DNA of 64,000 nucleotides from Natrialba asiatica DSM 12278 (GTDB lineage: Archaea > Halobacteriota > Halobacteria > Halobacteriales > Natrialbaceae), in assembly GCF_000337555.1 (NCBI RefSeq), contig NZ_AOIO01000041.1, positions 62,001 through 126,000 of the forward strand. Reading direction: 5' to 3'. A program made the translations under genes and the position numbers. Below the pieces are notes generated by a model, which was not told the origin of the DNA, did not search any database, and saw nothing but the letters and a program-made list of their open reading frames with translations. Below, piece after piece: positions 25,209-33,487 of the stretch (the stretch's first letter is position 1; each line of letters starts with the position of its first letter).

Positions 25209-25361
25209 TCAGGATATCCGATGTTGTACGATCGTTTCTGTCCGGCATTCAGGACAGGTATCGGTATCTTTGTCGACAGTGGTGCCACAGCGCCGACACT
25301 CGTACACGACGTCCTTTTCGTTCACTAGGCCAAACAACCGGCCTACTCTGTCACATAGCAT
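25209..25361 (-). CDS. 50-residue zinc-ribbon protein
   Basis: ATG at 25361 to TGA at 25209 encodes 50 residues with CRRC and CPEC motifs (YECRRCGTTVDKDTDTCPEC), a rubredoxin-like or treble-clef zinc ribbon common in haloarchaea. The gene falls in a gap of matching size between two other short genes of the same operon, which supports it. Confidence 0.65.
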   Translation of the reverse strand: MLCDRVGRLFGLVNEKDVVYECRRCGTTVDKDTDTCPECRTETIVQHRIS

Positions 25362-25370
25362 GGGCGGTGG

Positions 25371-25523
25371 TTACTGTGGGTTCACGACGTCGCGGCACTC
25401 AGGACACTCGGCGTATACGGCCGGTCCCGTCTCGGTCTCATACTCGAGGATCACATTGAGCGTCGTGATCTCGGCCTGGCAGAACGGACACGCACCGAGA
25501 TCCGGTGGGTTCGTCGTGGACAT
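25371..25523 (-). CDS. 50-residue zinc-binding protein (CPFC/CPEC)
   Basis: This short protein begins MSTTNPPDLGACPFCQAEI and ends YAECPECRDVVNP, with two CxxC pairs spaced about 30 residues apart, as in haloarchaeal small zinc-binding proteins. It is first of a three-gene operon with a second zinc ribbon and a winged helix. Longer in-frame starts upstream add no recognisable sequence. Confidence 0.68.
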   Translation of the reverse strand: MSTTNPPDLGACPFCQAEITTLNVILEYETETGPAVYAECPECRDVVNPQ

Positions 25524-25987
25524 GAATTTGTGAAGGTAATATAGAGGGAGCGTGTGACTGCGACAGGGGATGATGTGGTTACTCCCTCTACAAGTAGGAG
25601 AGTATCCGTATTCACAAATAGGCGATCCAACCACGGTGAAACTGAAAATGGATGGCGCACGAACGCATCAGTTCGCATCTTGAGGACTTTCATCTAAAGA
25701 ATAGACATAGCCATACCTTCCCTAAGAAATCCAACGCTCCGCCGATACAGAGAACAACCGGGTCCCACCCGATGAGATTCACGGCCTTCAGAGGGAGACG
25801 CTAACCGGAACCACCAACTACTGATCAGGAGCGCCAAGATTACTGCCAGTCTACCGACTACTGCTTCATAGGAAACACCGATCCCGCCGGTCGATCCAGT
25901 TATCGCCAATCCAGAGAATAGACCAGGTGACCGAATCTCAGCCGTCACCTCAGTCGAAAAGCTCGGCGAATAACTTTGGAATAGGTC
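25524..25987. other. about 460 bases without a supported gene
   Basis: A minus-strand frame at 25694-25948 has a hydrophobic stretch (VVGRLAVILALLISSWWF) but no start context or family, so it may be a decayed membrane-protein gene. Nothing else was recognised. Confidence 0.35.
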
Positions 25988-26666
25988 TCAGTTGCCATTT
26001 CCGACGAACCGCCGTGCACGACCCCAGATCGAGTCACCGTCATCAGCACCCGTCTCATCTATCTCGGGTTCGAATATTGATCACGACGCTCGAGTACCTC
26101 TTGATAGTCACTGAGTTGCTCTCGAAGCGCTTCATTAGTCGCCTCAAGTTCGTTGATACGGTCGTCTTTCTCCCCGAGTGTTGCCTCGAGTTCGTCGACG
26201 CGGTCGTCGATGCCGAACTCGCTGGCACGGGGCGATCGAGTCGTGTTTCGACCTTGCGATGGCTGACGTCAGCGCCGAAATCCTCGAGCGAGGTCGCAAC
26301 ACTTTCTTCGGTCGGTTCGAGTCCACCGTCAGCGGTGAACCTGTCTGTTGTTGGATCGTAATCTCGGGTCGATCTGTTATCTGGAAAAACATCCACCCCT
26401 CTCGAGGGTACAAACAACACTCTCAGATCTTCGCAGGCGTCGTAATCGGTGGACCAGTCACGACTCCTCACGAAGTTCTTCAGCTCGTGGCCTAGCTGTT
26501 TGAGGATCGGAAGGCGTTGTTGGTGCTGGTTTTCGTAGGCGACACACGCCTGAAGTGTCTCCATGTCGGTGATCGTCGCGATTCCCGCATCAATGATCCG
26601 GGGATTCGATGACTCGAGGCGCTGCTGGGGCGTCAGCGGCTCGTTAGTGCGATTATGTTCTGACAT
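25988..26666 (-). pseudogene. coiled-coil accessory protein, frameshifted
   Basis: The frame from ATG 26666 encodes an acidic protein (MSEHNRTNEPLTPQQRLESS, then MRVVP-free helical sequence to VSHRKVETRLD). At the G4 run (C4 on the coding strand) at 26228-26231 the sense continues in another frame, which reads as an ideal coiled coil (DDRVDELEATLGEKDDRINEL, EALREQLSDYQEVLE). A third frame then supplies a typical C-terminus (SIWGRARRFVGNGN, stop at 25988). Adding one base at 26228 and one near 26060 would restore about 220 residues. The gene has the standard hairpin leader. It is either decaying or affected by base-calling errors. Confidence 0.6.
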
Positions 26667-26670
26667 CGTA

Positions 26671-26708
26671 GAATTCTCTCACCCTTCGAGGAGAGAAACA
26701 ACGCCACA
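26671..26708 (-). promoter_or_regulatory. hairpin leader element, copy 3
   Basis: In mRNA orientation: GGCGTTGTTTC, then TCTC-CTCGAAGGGT-GAGA as a hairpin, then TTCTACG and the ATG at 26666. The GCGTTGTT box is identical to the copies at 37298 and 47608. Confidence 0.6.
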
Positions 26709-26953
26709 AGACGGTGCCTCTGGTCTGACAACCACATTGAAGCAGCGAGAGGGTCTCGCCGTTCACGTTCCTAGTAGTGCTTTAACCGTCGATTGATGGA
26801 TTCAGTATTCTCCAAGACTGGAGAGAGGGTCATTATCTGATAGAAACGGCGTGCGAGATATAGAGGTTGGATTCAGTATACTGGTTAGCGCCGAACATTG
26901 GAAGGATCTTGCCCCTATATTGATATGTAAGCGACTCCACCTTCGATGATAGG

Positions 26954-27865
26954 ATGGACATCCTTTCGTGGAACGTGCAGGGAGCTTTTCCCCCTTATAC
27001 CCCGATTGAACGAATAGAAAACCAACTTCAATACCTTGAGGAGAGTGTTGATTATCCAGACATCATTGCGCTCAACGAGGTCAGCCGTCATCGACGTGAT
27101 GTGTGGATTGATAAATTGAACGACATTGGGTATACAGAGGTTGTGCACACGCTTGATTGGGCTGAAGAACTAGGTGAGAGCGAGATCCCTCCGCACCAGG
27201 ATTATAACCACGTGAATGGAAATCTCACTGCTGTTCATGACGACTTTGTCGGGAGCAACCTCACCCGCTTACAACCGAGTATTCGGTACGGCCCCTGGGA
27301 AGGGGCAGACCTGAAAGATTGGGATACGAACGTGCCTGAGAAAATCCTCAATGCTACGGTAGAGTTCAATGATACTACCCTTGAACTCTGGAATGTTCGT
27401 GCTGTCCCTGGGAGTATGCACGGCGAGGAGAAAATTAAGATTCTCGAAAACACCTATAATCGGATCGCCAAGGGTAGCAAGTCACTATGCCTCCTTACTG
27501 GCGATTTCAACGCCCCAGATAGGGAATTGGCAGATGGAACAACTATCCCATGGCGACACCATGAAGACGGGAAAATTGCTCGTCGATGGCAGAAAGCGGA
27601 GTTGAATATTCTCACTGGGCTGGAAGAGAAGGGGATGATCGATGTATTTCGGGAGCAGCATGGTTATGGCAAACTTGACATTCTTGATGTGAGCCACGCC
27701 ACCCAAACTGATGATCCGTTAGCGGTCACACCTGAGGATATCCAAGGGAAGCGGTTCGACCATATGATTGCTTCTGCTGAACTGAACCCAAAAGATTGTT
27801 ATTACGACCAAGACGGCTTCGGTTGTAGTGACCATGCTCCGATGATTGCAACTTTCGAGGTATAA
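26954..27865 (+). CDS. endonuclease/exonuclease/phosphatase-family enzyme
   Basis: The 303-residue protein has the EEP fold motifs in order: MDILSWNVQG (strand 1 with catalytic Asn), PDIIALNEVSRH (metal-binding Glu about residue 42), LLTGDFNAPD (catalytic Asp and Asn about 186-188), KRFDHMIAS and the C-terminal CSDHAPMIATF with the catalytic Asp-His pair. All key residues appear intact, so it should be an active Mg2+-dependent nuclease or phosphoesterase. It lacks a signal peptide. Its lower GC content and isolated position suggest separate acquisition. The substrate cannot be inferred. Confidence 0.83.
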   Translation: MDILSWNVQGAFPPYTPIERIENQLQYLEESVDYPDIIALNEVSRHRRDVWIDKLNDIGYTEVVHTLDWAEELGESEIPPHQDYNHVNGNLTAVHDDFVGSNLTRLQPSIRYGPWEGADLKDWDTNVPEKILNATVEFNDTTLELWNVRAVPGSMHGEEKIKILENTYNRIAKGSKSLCLLTGDFNAPDRELADGTTIPWRHHEDGKIARRWQKAELNILTGLEEKGMIDVFREQHGYGKLDILDVSHATQTDDPLAVTPEDIQGKRFDHMIASAELNPKDCYYDQDGFGCSDHAPMIATFEV

Positions 27866-27989
27866 TTCGATCATAGTCGATAACCGATACGTGCCGTGTA
27901 TCTCGCATGTGGTAGGAGAACTATTTGTTCTTGGACGTCTGGGTGCGAGACAACGAACTCATCAGTCTACGATTGACGCAACGCTATAT

Positions 27990-29048
27990 TTAGCGGTAGT
28001 GCGTGTTTGCTCTCGGACTGTCAGGACTCGGGCCGTGCCGGGGTAACTGACACTGAGTACACTCCCAGATCGGTGAGCCGGGAATCTCTGGAACTGGCAC
28101 TTCATCGAAGCCACCGAACGTGTGGTGCGTCGCCTCACCGCAAGACTGACACTCTAGATTGCGACGGGTTCGCCCCTCACGAGGAGGGTTCTCGGAGCGA
28201 TCCGGTGGGGAGACGTGTTCGAGGGCGATCGCGGGAACGATCCAGGTGCGTGTTGGCTCCTCACGTCGCGGATATTCGTCAGTATCCCAGTTGGAACTGG
28301 TTCGCTCGAGCGTGCCGCCGGCAATTAGCTGTCCGACCTCCTCGATGTCAGTGATTGGCTCGCCTTCAGCGTCGAACAGCACTGGCTCGAGCGTCGGTCG
28401 GTTTCCCTCGGTGTTGGCGGTACTCTCCTCAGCAGCTATAGTGTAGTCGTGGCCGGCGTTCTGGCGGATGAGATCGAGCTGGCGCTGTCCTTCAGTCGTG
28501 TCGAGGTCAGCGGCACCAGGCAATTGACCCCATTCACGAGAGAATCGCGTCACGAGCTCGCCCTTGAGGTCAGCAATCACTTCGCACTCGTCGATACCGT
28601 CGATAGAGGTAGTGAAGGGATTGCTAGTCAATCCTCTGAAGATGACTTTGGCTTTGCTAATGGCATTGTGATCAGTTTTCGCGTCGACGAGGACGTGAAT
28701 CAGCCCAGTGAGCTCGCGCTTGGTGTCAGGTTGGACCGTCAGATCACCGTAGTCGAGGCTGTTCGTGAGACAGAAGTCGCACTTCGTCCGGTTGTGTGCG
28801 ATATCTGTGCCACACTCGCACTGATTCTCAGCGGTGGAGCCGTCCTCGTAGGATGCTGATTCAGGAGCGTCTGGATACTCCACGTGATTGATTTTGAGGG
28901 AGTTGTTGATGCGTTCGTAGCTGCCGTCGTCGACGGCTCTCGAGTCAGTCACATCGGGGGCAATACTTCCTTCGTCTTCGGGAGCGAACTCCCAGCGGTC
29001 GTCAGCATCGTAGTTCATGGTGTTGTGGAACTCTTCGTGTGTCGTCAA
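27990..29048 (-). CDS. uncharacterised plasmid protein with two zinc ribbons
   Basis: About 352 residues. The N-terminus is acidic and low in complexity. Around residues 80-105 there is CECGTDIAHNRTKCDFC, and near the C-terminus CQSCGEATHHTFGG and CTQCQLPRH. The middle is an alpha/beta stretch (LIHVLVDAKTDHNAISKAKV, ELVTRFSREWGQLPG). No named family is recognised. It is typical of haloarchaeal plasmid cargo. The start is either TTG at 29048 or ATG at 29018. The TTG is 12 bases from an AGGGA Shine-Dalgarno that belongs to a diverged leader element. Confidence 0.65.
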   Translation of the reverse strand: MTTHEEFHNTMNYDADDRWEFAPEDEGSIAPDVTDSRAVDDGSYERINNSLKINHVEYPDAPESASYEDGSTAENQCECGTDIAHNRTKCDFCLTNSLDYGDLTVQPDTKRELTGLIHVLVDAKTDHNAISKAKVIFRGLTSNPFTTSIDGIDECEVIADLKGELVTRFSREWGQLPGAADLDTTEGQRQLDLIRQNAGHDYTIAAEESTANTEGNRPTLEPVLFDAEGEPITDIEEVGQLIAGGTLERTSSNWDTDEYPRREEPTRTWIVPAIALEHVSPPDRSENPPREGRTRRNLECQSCGEATHHTFGGFDEVPVPEIPGSPIWECTQCQLPRHGPSPDSPRANTHYR

Positions 29049-29059
29049 TTTTCGCTCTT

Positions 29060-29110
29060 ATCCCTTCCCTCGTGAATCTCCGAGTAGTGGAGTGAAAGTG
29101 AAACAACATT
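29060..29110 (-). promoter_or_regulatory. hairpin leader element, diverged copy 4
   Basis: In mRNA orientation: ATGTTGTTTCACTTTCAC, a weak C-rich/G-rich dyad, then GAGGGAAGGG. The TGTTGTT box and terminal purine run match the other leaders, but the hairpin is poorly conserved. Confidence 0.35.
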
Positions 29111-29443
29111 TTGTCTATAGATCAAAAGAATTATCTATACGTATTAGTTGGTTTATATGTGGGGAGGCCGGGCGGTTGTCGTCCGTTCGGCTGTTACCTG
29201 TCAGAGGCACCCTCACCCGCGCTTTCCGTATGTTTTGTTTCCCACCGTAGAGCATGAGTCGCTAGTCCACTCGTCTCCATCTCAACAGTTCCTATATCCC
29301 TCTTTGAGGGTCGAATAGCGCTCTTTCGAAGTGTCCGTTCACTCCGAAAACCGGGTCAGTCGAATCTCAGCGTCTCCTCCGGACAAAAGTAACAGTCGCA
29401 CTTCTCGAACGGATCTCCTTAACACGTTTGGCAATGCCTCCGC
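29111..29443. other. 330-base intergenic region
   Basis: No gene was recognised. The part nearest 29110 is AT-rich (TATAGATC, TTATCTATACG) and probably holds the minus-strand promoter of the 27990-29048 gene. Confidence 0.4.
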
Positions 29444-29875
29444 CTACTGCTGCTCCCACAGCATCTCGATGCGTTCCTCGATGTGATCAAGGACGAGGCG
29501 GCTCACGTCGCGGTGGTCGTCCGGCCACTGAGCGTTCTCCGCATCGATGCGGCTAGCGGCCGGTGGTGGATGGAAGTGATCCCGTGAGTTGTGTGCGTTT
29601 GGGTGCCGATCCCATCGACACTTCCAGTCGCTGTCCCGCCGCTGCTCCTGGTAGTGGAAGTTGAAGTCGTCGTTGCGATACCAGCGAATCTCAAAGCGAG
29701 CAGACGCCTCGTTCGGATAGTAGTCGCCTGACAGCTCGACGCGGAGGTGCAACTTCCCCTCCTTGACGATCTCCGCCGATTCGAACATGCGACGCCCAAC
29801 GAATCGGGAACGCATTCGTTCCAACACCGACCGGTCTATCGGTGCGGGACTCGAACCATCATCCGTCGGCACCAT
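29444..29875 (-). CDS. haloarchaeal partner protein of a DUF7342-type HTH
   Basis: The 143-residue protein contains MRSRFVGRRMFESAEIV, a beta-rich core (ARFEIRWYRNDDFNFHY) and the conserved tail CRWDRHPNAHNSRDHFHPPP with many His, Arg and Asp residues. The start (29875) is one base from the stop of the HTH gene. The two genes form a fixed pair seen widely in haloarchaeal genomes. The His/Asp-rich conserved tail suggests metal binding or catalysis, perhaps an RNase-like toxin, which is an inference from the two-gene architecture. Confidence 0.7.
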   Translation of the reverse strand: MVPTDDGSSPAPIDRSVLERMRSRFVGRRMFESAEIVKEGKLHLRVELSGDYYPNEASARFEIRWYRNDDFNFHYQEQRRDSDWKCRWDRHPNAHNSRDHFHPPPAASRIDAENAQWPDDHRDVSRLVLDHIEERIEMLWEQQ

Positions 29876-29876
29876 C

Positions 29877-30395
29877 TCAGCTGTGCGACGGGGCCGTCGA
29901 GCCGGCGGCCTTTGTTCTGGCGCGTTCGTGTAGGCGACGCTCCTCGATAAGGGTGGCCCAATTACTGAGTTCCACGTACACGTCATCAATCCGCTCCGCG
30001 TCGAACTCAAGGACATCGACCTCGGCGGGCGAGTCGACCCCATATTCCCCGCGGTATTCCTCGATCCGGTCGGTCAATTCCGACACGTGGGCCTGCAACT
30101 CGTCGACAGTGTTCTCCCGCGCCAGCTTGTTGACCCGCCGCCACTCGAAATAGTCATCGTTGCGCTCGTACCTGACCGGCCGGCCCTCATGCCGAATGAC
30201 GATGCCGAGGTCGGCGTAGAAGGACAGGTGTGTCCGTGCCGACTCCCCAGAACAGTCTGCTCGCTCGGCGATCTCGGCGGCCGTCATCGGCTCTCGAGCG
30301 TGTAACACCGCACCGTACACGCGCTGCTTCGTGTCCTCGCCTTCGAACGGTCTATCGAACGGAGGTGGGCCGTCGTGACGGACATCGTCTGTCAT
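29877..30395 (-). CDS. DUF7342-type helix-turn-helix protein
   Basis: The 172-residue protein opens MTDDVRHDGPPPFDRPFEGE, then TKQRVYGAVLHAREPMTAAEIAERADCSGESARTHLSFYADLGIV, a winged helix, followed by a coiled-coil helix (VDELQAHVSELTDRIEEYR) and a C-terminal helical part. These features match the haloarchaeal DUF7342 HTH proteins. It is the upstream member of a two-gene operon. A GGTAGGAGT Shine-Dalgarno precedes the ATG at 30395. It probably represses its own operon and neutralises its partner if the pair is a toxin-antitoxin system. Confidence 0.75.
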   Translation of the reverse strand: MTDDVRHDGPPPFDRPFEGEDTKQRVYGAVLHAREPMTAAEIAERADCSGESARTHLSFYADLGIVIRHEGRPVRYERNDDYFEWRRVNKLARENTVDELQAHVSELTDRIEEYRGEYGVDSPAEVDVLEFDAERIDDVYVELSNWATLIEERRLHERARTKAAGSTAPSHS

Positions 30396-30551
30396 ACTCC
30401 TACCAACGGGATTAACACACATATTTCTTCCTCTGGGCAAAATATATCGCTCAAAGTCATAGTCACTCGCCGTGTACCCCAACCATCTTCGACCCCACGC
30501 TCGCCGCCACCCACGCCATCGTGTTCTGGATCTCGATCGTCACGGTGAGGA

Positions 30552-30695
30552 TCAATCCTCCTCGGTGTTGCTGTCTGCGCTGAGTCCGTCGTAGGGCAGT
30601 ATCTGTTCCTCGCTGTCCCCGTCTCCGACGGGCGGCTCTCGAGAGAGGGGGACGTCTTCGTCGAACGTGTGTTCGTATACGTCTAGGAGTGGCAT
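30552..30695 (-). CDS. 47-residue acidic protein
   Basis: This very acidic small protein (MPLLDVYEHTFDEDVPLSRE then an Asp/Glu/Ser-rich tail) starts at the ATG at 30695, 36 bases after a hairpin leader element. The leader is the main support for the gene. No family is recognised. A DNA-mimic or anti-restriction peptide would fit its acidity, but that is speculation. Confidence 0.5.
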   Translation of the reverse strand: MPLLDVYEHTFDEDVPLSREPPVGDGDSEEQILPYDGLSADSNTEED

Positions 30696-30731
30696 GATGA
30701 TCAGTCTTGGAGAGCGTGTATCGCTTGTACA

Positions 30732-30770
30732 CGCTCCTTCCACCCCTCTGAGGGGGTGAGCAACACCACA
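30732..30770 (-). promoter_or_regulatory. hairpin leader element, copy 5
   Basis: In mRNA orientation: TGTGGTGTTGCTC, then ACCCCCTCAGAGGGGT as a hairpin, then GGAAGGAG. It is a strong match to the leaders at 34121 and 36061. Confidence 0.65.
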
Positions 30771-30888
30771 ATCGATCGCGTCGAAAGCGCAGAGGGCTAC
30801 AGAGAACCCAAGTGGTACAATCGAGAGACTCTGTTGGAATACTTAGAATATGATGGGTTTGGCGCCCTCTGCGGTAAGTACAGCTGAC

Positions 30889-31332
30889 TTAGTTATTGGT
30901 CTGTTGTTTACCAGTTATTTCGTTGAACAATGAATTAACCCTAATCTCAATTTCATCGCGGATCTCCCGTACCGTCTCAAGATCCTTTCCGTGGGGATCA
31001 GCAAGTCCCCAGTCACGGTTTTCACCGCTCCATGTGGCTGGACAGACTCCTTCTGCGGAACACCCCATTGTAATTACGTATTCACAGTCTTGGAGATCAT
31101 AATGTATAATCTCTCGAGGTGTTCGATTACGGAGGTCGATATCTTTCTCTTGCATAACCTCGACCACTTCCTCGTGAACGGAATTGGCTGGCTGCGTGCC
31201 ACCAGTCCTGATCTCGATAGAATCGGCTAACTTCCGGACGTTCCGCTCGCGCTCAGCGAAAGCAAACGCCATCTGCGAGCGGCCAGCGTTCTGCACACAG
31301 ACGAACGCGATACGTGTAATGTTCTGACTCAT
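30889..31332 (-). CDS. arsC: arsenate reductase, low-molecular-weight phosphatase type
   Basis: The 147-residue protein has the LMW-PTPase/ArsC loop VCVQNAGRSQ (Cys12 to Arg18, CX5R), the conserved TGGTQPA, and a downstream cysteine pair (GCSAEGVCPATW) that would relay the disulfide. It reduces arsenate to arsenite using thioredoxin-type electrons, which the trxA/trxB pair at 15.9-17.3 kb could supply. It is the last gene of arsR-acr3-arsC, nine bases downstream of acr3. Confidence 0.88.
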   Translation of the reverse strand: MSQNITRIAFVCVQNAGRSQMAFAFAERERNVRKLADSIEIRTGGTQPANSVHEEVVEVMQEKDIDLRNRTPREIIHYDLQDCEYVITMGCSAEGVCPATWSGENRDWGLADPHGKDLETVREIRDEIEIRVNSLFNEITGKQQTNN

Positions 31333-31341
31333 GGTTGTTGA

Positions 31342-32505
31342 TTAGTCGTCTTCTGAGACGGCTGTTTCGGTCGGATCGACTATCTGTCCCGTCTCAAAGC
31401 CATCCCAATCGAATGCACGCTGGAAGTACAGTGCCACATGGACGAGTGCGAGTAAGACGGGTACTTCGATGAGCGGGCCAACGACGGTCGCAAAGGCAAC
31501 GCCAGATCCGACACCGAAGACGGCGACCGAGACGGCAATCGCCAACTCAAAATTATTCGAAGCCGCTGTGAATCCGATTGCTGTCGTCGTCGAGTAGTCT
31601 GCACCAATACCGCGACCCATGCCGAAGCTCACGAGGAACATCACGACGAAGTAAATCGTCAGTGGGACGGCAATCAACAGAACGTCTGCGGGGGCCGCGA
31701 CAATGTTCTCGCCCTGCGTGGCAAACATTACAATGATGGTGAACAGCAGTGCGATCAGCGTTAATGGGTCTATTTTCGGGATAAATTCGTCGTCATACCA
31801 GTCCTCGCCCTTTGTTCGTGTTCCGACATACCGAGTAAGGAACCCGCCCGCAAAGGGGATACCAAGGAAAATTACAATCGCTGCGAACACTTGCATCGGC
31901 GTGATATCGAAGGTCGTAATCCCGTCAACAAGCGTCTCCATGCCCAATAGCGGTGGAAGGAAGAGGGCAAAGAACCAGACGTACACTCCGTAGGTGATGA
32001 TCTGGAAGAGACTATTGAACGCGACTAAGCCGGTTACATACTCAGTCGATCCTTCCGCAAGTTCGTTCCAGACCAGCACCATCGCGATACACCGGGCCAT
32101 TCCGATGAATATCAGTCCAAGGAAGTACTCGGGACGAGCCGGTAGACCGGGCACGAGTCCGCTGAAGAAGACGACTGCAAGCCCGAACATTAGCGTCGGG
32201 CCAATCAGCCAGTTCTGAATGAGGCTCAACCCGAGAACCCGCCAGTTACTAAATACAGTTGGAAGCCGTGAGTAGTCCGCCTTCGCTAACGGGGGGTACA
32301 TCATCAAGATGAGACCAATCTCGACGAGATGGAGGTCCTGAATTGGCCCAGTCACTGACGGAGCAGCATAGCCGAGGCCGACACCGATTGCCATCGCACC
32401 GAAGATCCAGACGGTGAGATACTTATCGAGGAAATCCATCGACCGTGGATCGCCACAGCTCTTACAGCCGCAGTTCGGGCCGTGTTCGTGGGTCGCGTTA
32501 CTCAT
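31342..32505 (-). CDS. acr3: arsenite efflux transporter, ACR3 family
   Basis: The 387-residue protein has ten predicted membrane helices and the ACR3 signature GMARCIAMVLVWN with the essential cysteine (Cys139), plus the conserved helix-10 region. The N-terminus carries a cysteine/histidine motif (HEHGPNCGCKSC) that could bind metalloid before transport and is not universal in the family. It exports arsenite across the cytoplasmic membrane. Its start overlaps the arsR stop by eight bases. Confidence 0.92.
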   Translation of the reverse strand: MSNATHEHGPNCGCKSCGDPRSMDFLDKYLTVWIFGAMAIGVGLGYAAPSVTGPIQDLHLVEIGLILMMYPPLAKADYSRLPTVFSNWRVLGLSLIQNWLIGPTLMFGLAVVFFSGLVPGLPARPEYFLGLIFIGMARCIAMVLVWNELAEGSTEYVTGLVAFNSLFQIITYGVYVWFFALFLPPLLGMETLVDGITTFDITPMQVFAAIVIFLGIPFAGGFLTRYVGTRTKGEDWYDDEFIPKIDPLTLIALLFTIIVMFATQGENIVAAPADVLLIAVPLTIYFVVMFLVSFGMGRGIGADYSTTTAIGFTAASNNFELAIAVSVAVFGVGSGVAFATVVGPLIEVPVLLALVHVALYFQRAFDWDGFETGQIVDPTETAVSEDD

Positions 32506-32896
32506 CGCTCACGCTCCCTTCGAGGACTGTTACGAGGGCAACAGCGCGGTTGGTCGCTCGGTACTTCTTCCAGCGTCCGTCTTTCCGGCTCGAGACGAGT
32601 CCCGCCTCGACGAGTGCTGAGAGCGCATGACTGAGGCCACTCTCGGTCACATCAACGACAGCGTTCAGTTCGCAGACGCAGAGTTCCGCTTCTGCGGCGA
32701 CAAGAACGCGAACGAGCGTATAGCGCGTCTCGTTGGCCAGCGCAGAAAGAACGTCGAGTTCGGCGTTGACTTGTTCCGCTCCAATCGCTTCCTCGAGCGT
32801 GCTGAGTTCGTTGAGCCGTTCTTCGACATCTTCGCTGCGACACTCTCCGAGTTCGTCTTCGAGATATCGTTGGAGTCGCTCCGTCGCTTGTGCCAT
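32498..32896 (-). CDS. arsR: ArsR-family metalloid-responsive repressor
   Basis: The 132-residue winged-helix protein has ELCVCEL (Cys73, Cys75) at the start of the recognition region, the classical ArsR metal-sensing motif, followed by VTESGLSHALSALVEAGLVSSRKDGRWKKY. An extra N-terminal helical extension of about 40 residues is present. It should leave DNA on binding As(III). An inverted repeat lies directly upstream of the start codon. Confidence 0.9.
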   Translation of the reverse strand: MAQATERLQRYLEDELGECRSEDVEERLNELSTLEEAIGAEQVNAELDVLSALANETRYTLVRVLVAAEAELCVCELNAVVDVTESGLSHALSALVEAGLVSSRKDGRWKKYRATNRAVALVTVLEGSVSDE

Positions 32897-32899
32897 CAC

Positions 32900-32925
32900 T
32901 AATTGATTGAGTGACGATTCAATTA
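32900..32925. promoter_or_regulatory. inverted repeat, probable ArsR operator
   Basis: Arms TAATTGA (32900-32906) and TCAATTA (32919-32925) lie 4 to 30 bases upstream of the arsR ATG. The distal arm overlaps a TTAATTGAA TATA-like box on the minus strand, so bound repressor would block TBP/TFB. Confidence 0.55.
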
Positions 32926-33038
32926 ATGCTTCCGGTAGAAATCCATGGTGACGAGCCTAATACCCTGTAATACGGATATCAGACCGCATAATTAGAAATA
33001 CCCCAACGCTTTTAGTTGAGAGATATCTAAACTCTGCT

Positions 33039-33487
33039 ATGGAAAACAAGCAGAGAGTCGAGTCCAGTCCTGTTCGTGTCAGTGAAACCAGTCGGAAGCA
33101 ACGGGACGGATCAGAGTTCGTTGGTGCGTTCGGGAAGAAAACCGGGAGTTCTGATCTTGTCTTTATTGAGGGCTTGCTCCCAGAACAGGATGGCGAAGTC
33201 GCTCGTAGCGAACCACCATCGCAGCAATTAGAAATCTGTCTCCAAAACTCAAAGCGGAACTGAACCGATATGGCAAAGACCCATCTCATGTTCTTCAATT
33301 AACGTTGTATCTTGCAGATATGGACGCGTATGAAGACGTCAATGACACTTACGAGCAGTTTTTCGCTAAGACATGCCCTGCACGTACAACAGTGGGTATC
33401 TGTGAACTCCTTGGTGGTGCAGCAGTGACCGTTGAGGGCTACTCGTATTCGACTTGCTCAGTTACCATGACTCACCTCCTCCGCTAG
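33039..33487 (+). pseudogene. RidA/YjgF-family protein, frameshifted with an altered C-terminus
   Basis: The first frame (from ATG 33039) gives a RidA N-terminus with LVFIEGLLPEQDGEV and ends at a stop after LQNSKRN. From about 33248 the next frame continues correctly as KAELNRYGKDPSHVLQLTLY, LADMDAYEDVNDTYEQFF, PARTTVGICELLGG and AAVTVEG. One missing base near 33248 accounts for the shift. The last residues after AAVTVEG do not match RidA, and the sequence runs into the convergent zinc-ribbon gene, so the 3' end was replaced at a junction near 33435. RidA deaminates reactive enamines. This copy should be inactive. Confidence 0.72.

Noticed and set aside
25694-25948. 84-codon minus-strand frame with a hydrophobic stretch
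   Set aside because: No start context, no family and poor composition in its second half.
30756-30887. plus-strand GTG frame of 43 codons overlapping a leader element
   Set aside because: Its first codons are the reverse of the leader hairpin, and the protein has no family match. It may be an HTH remnant (YREPKWYNRETLLEYLEYD) but is too short to support.
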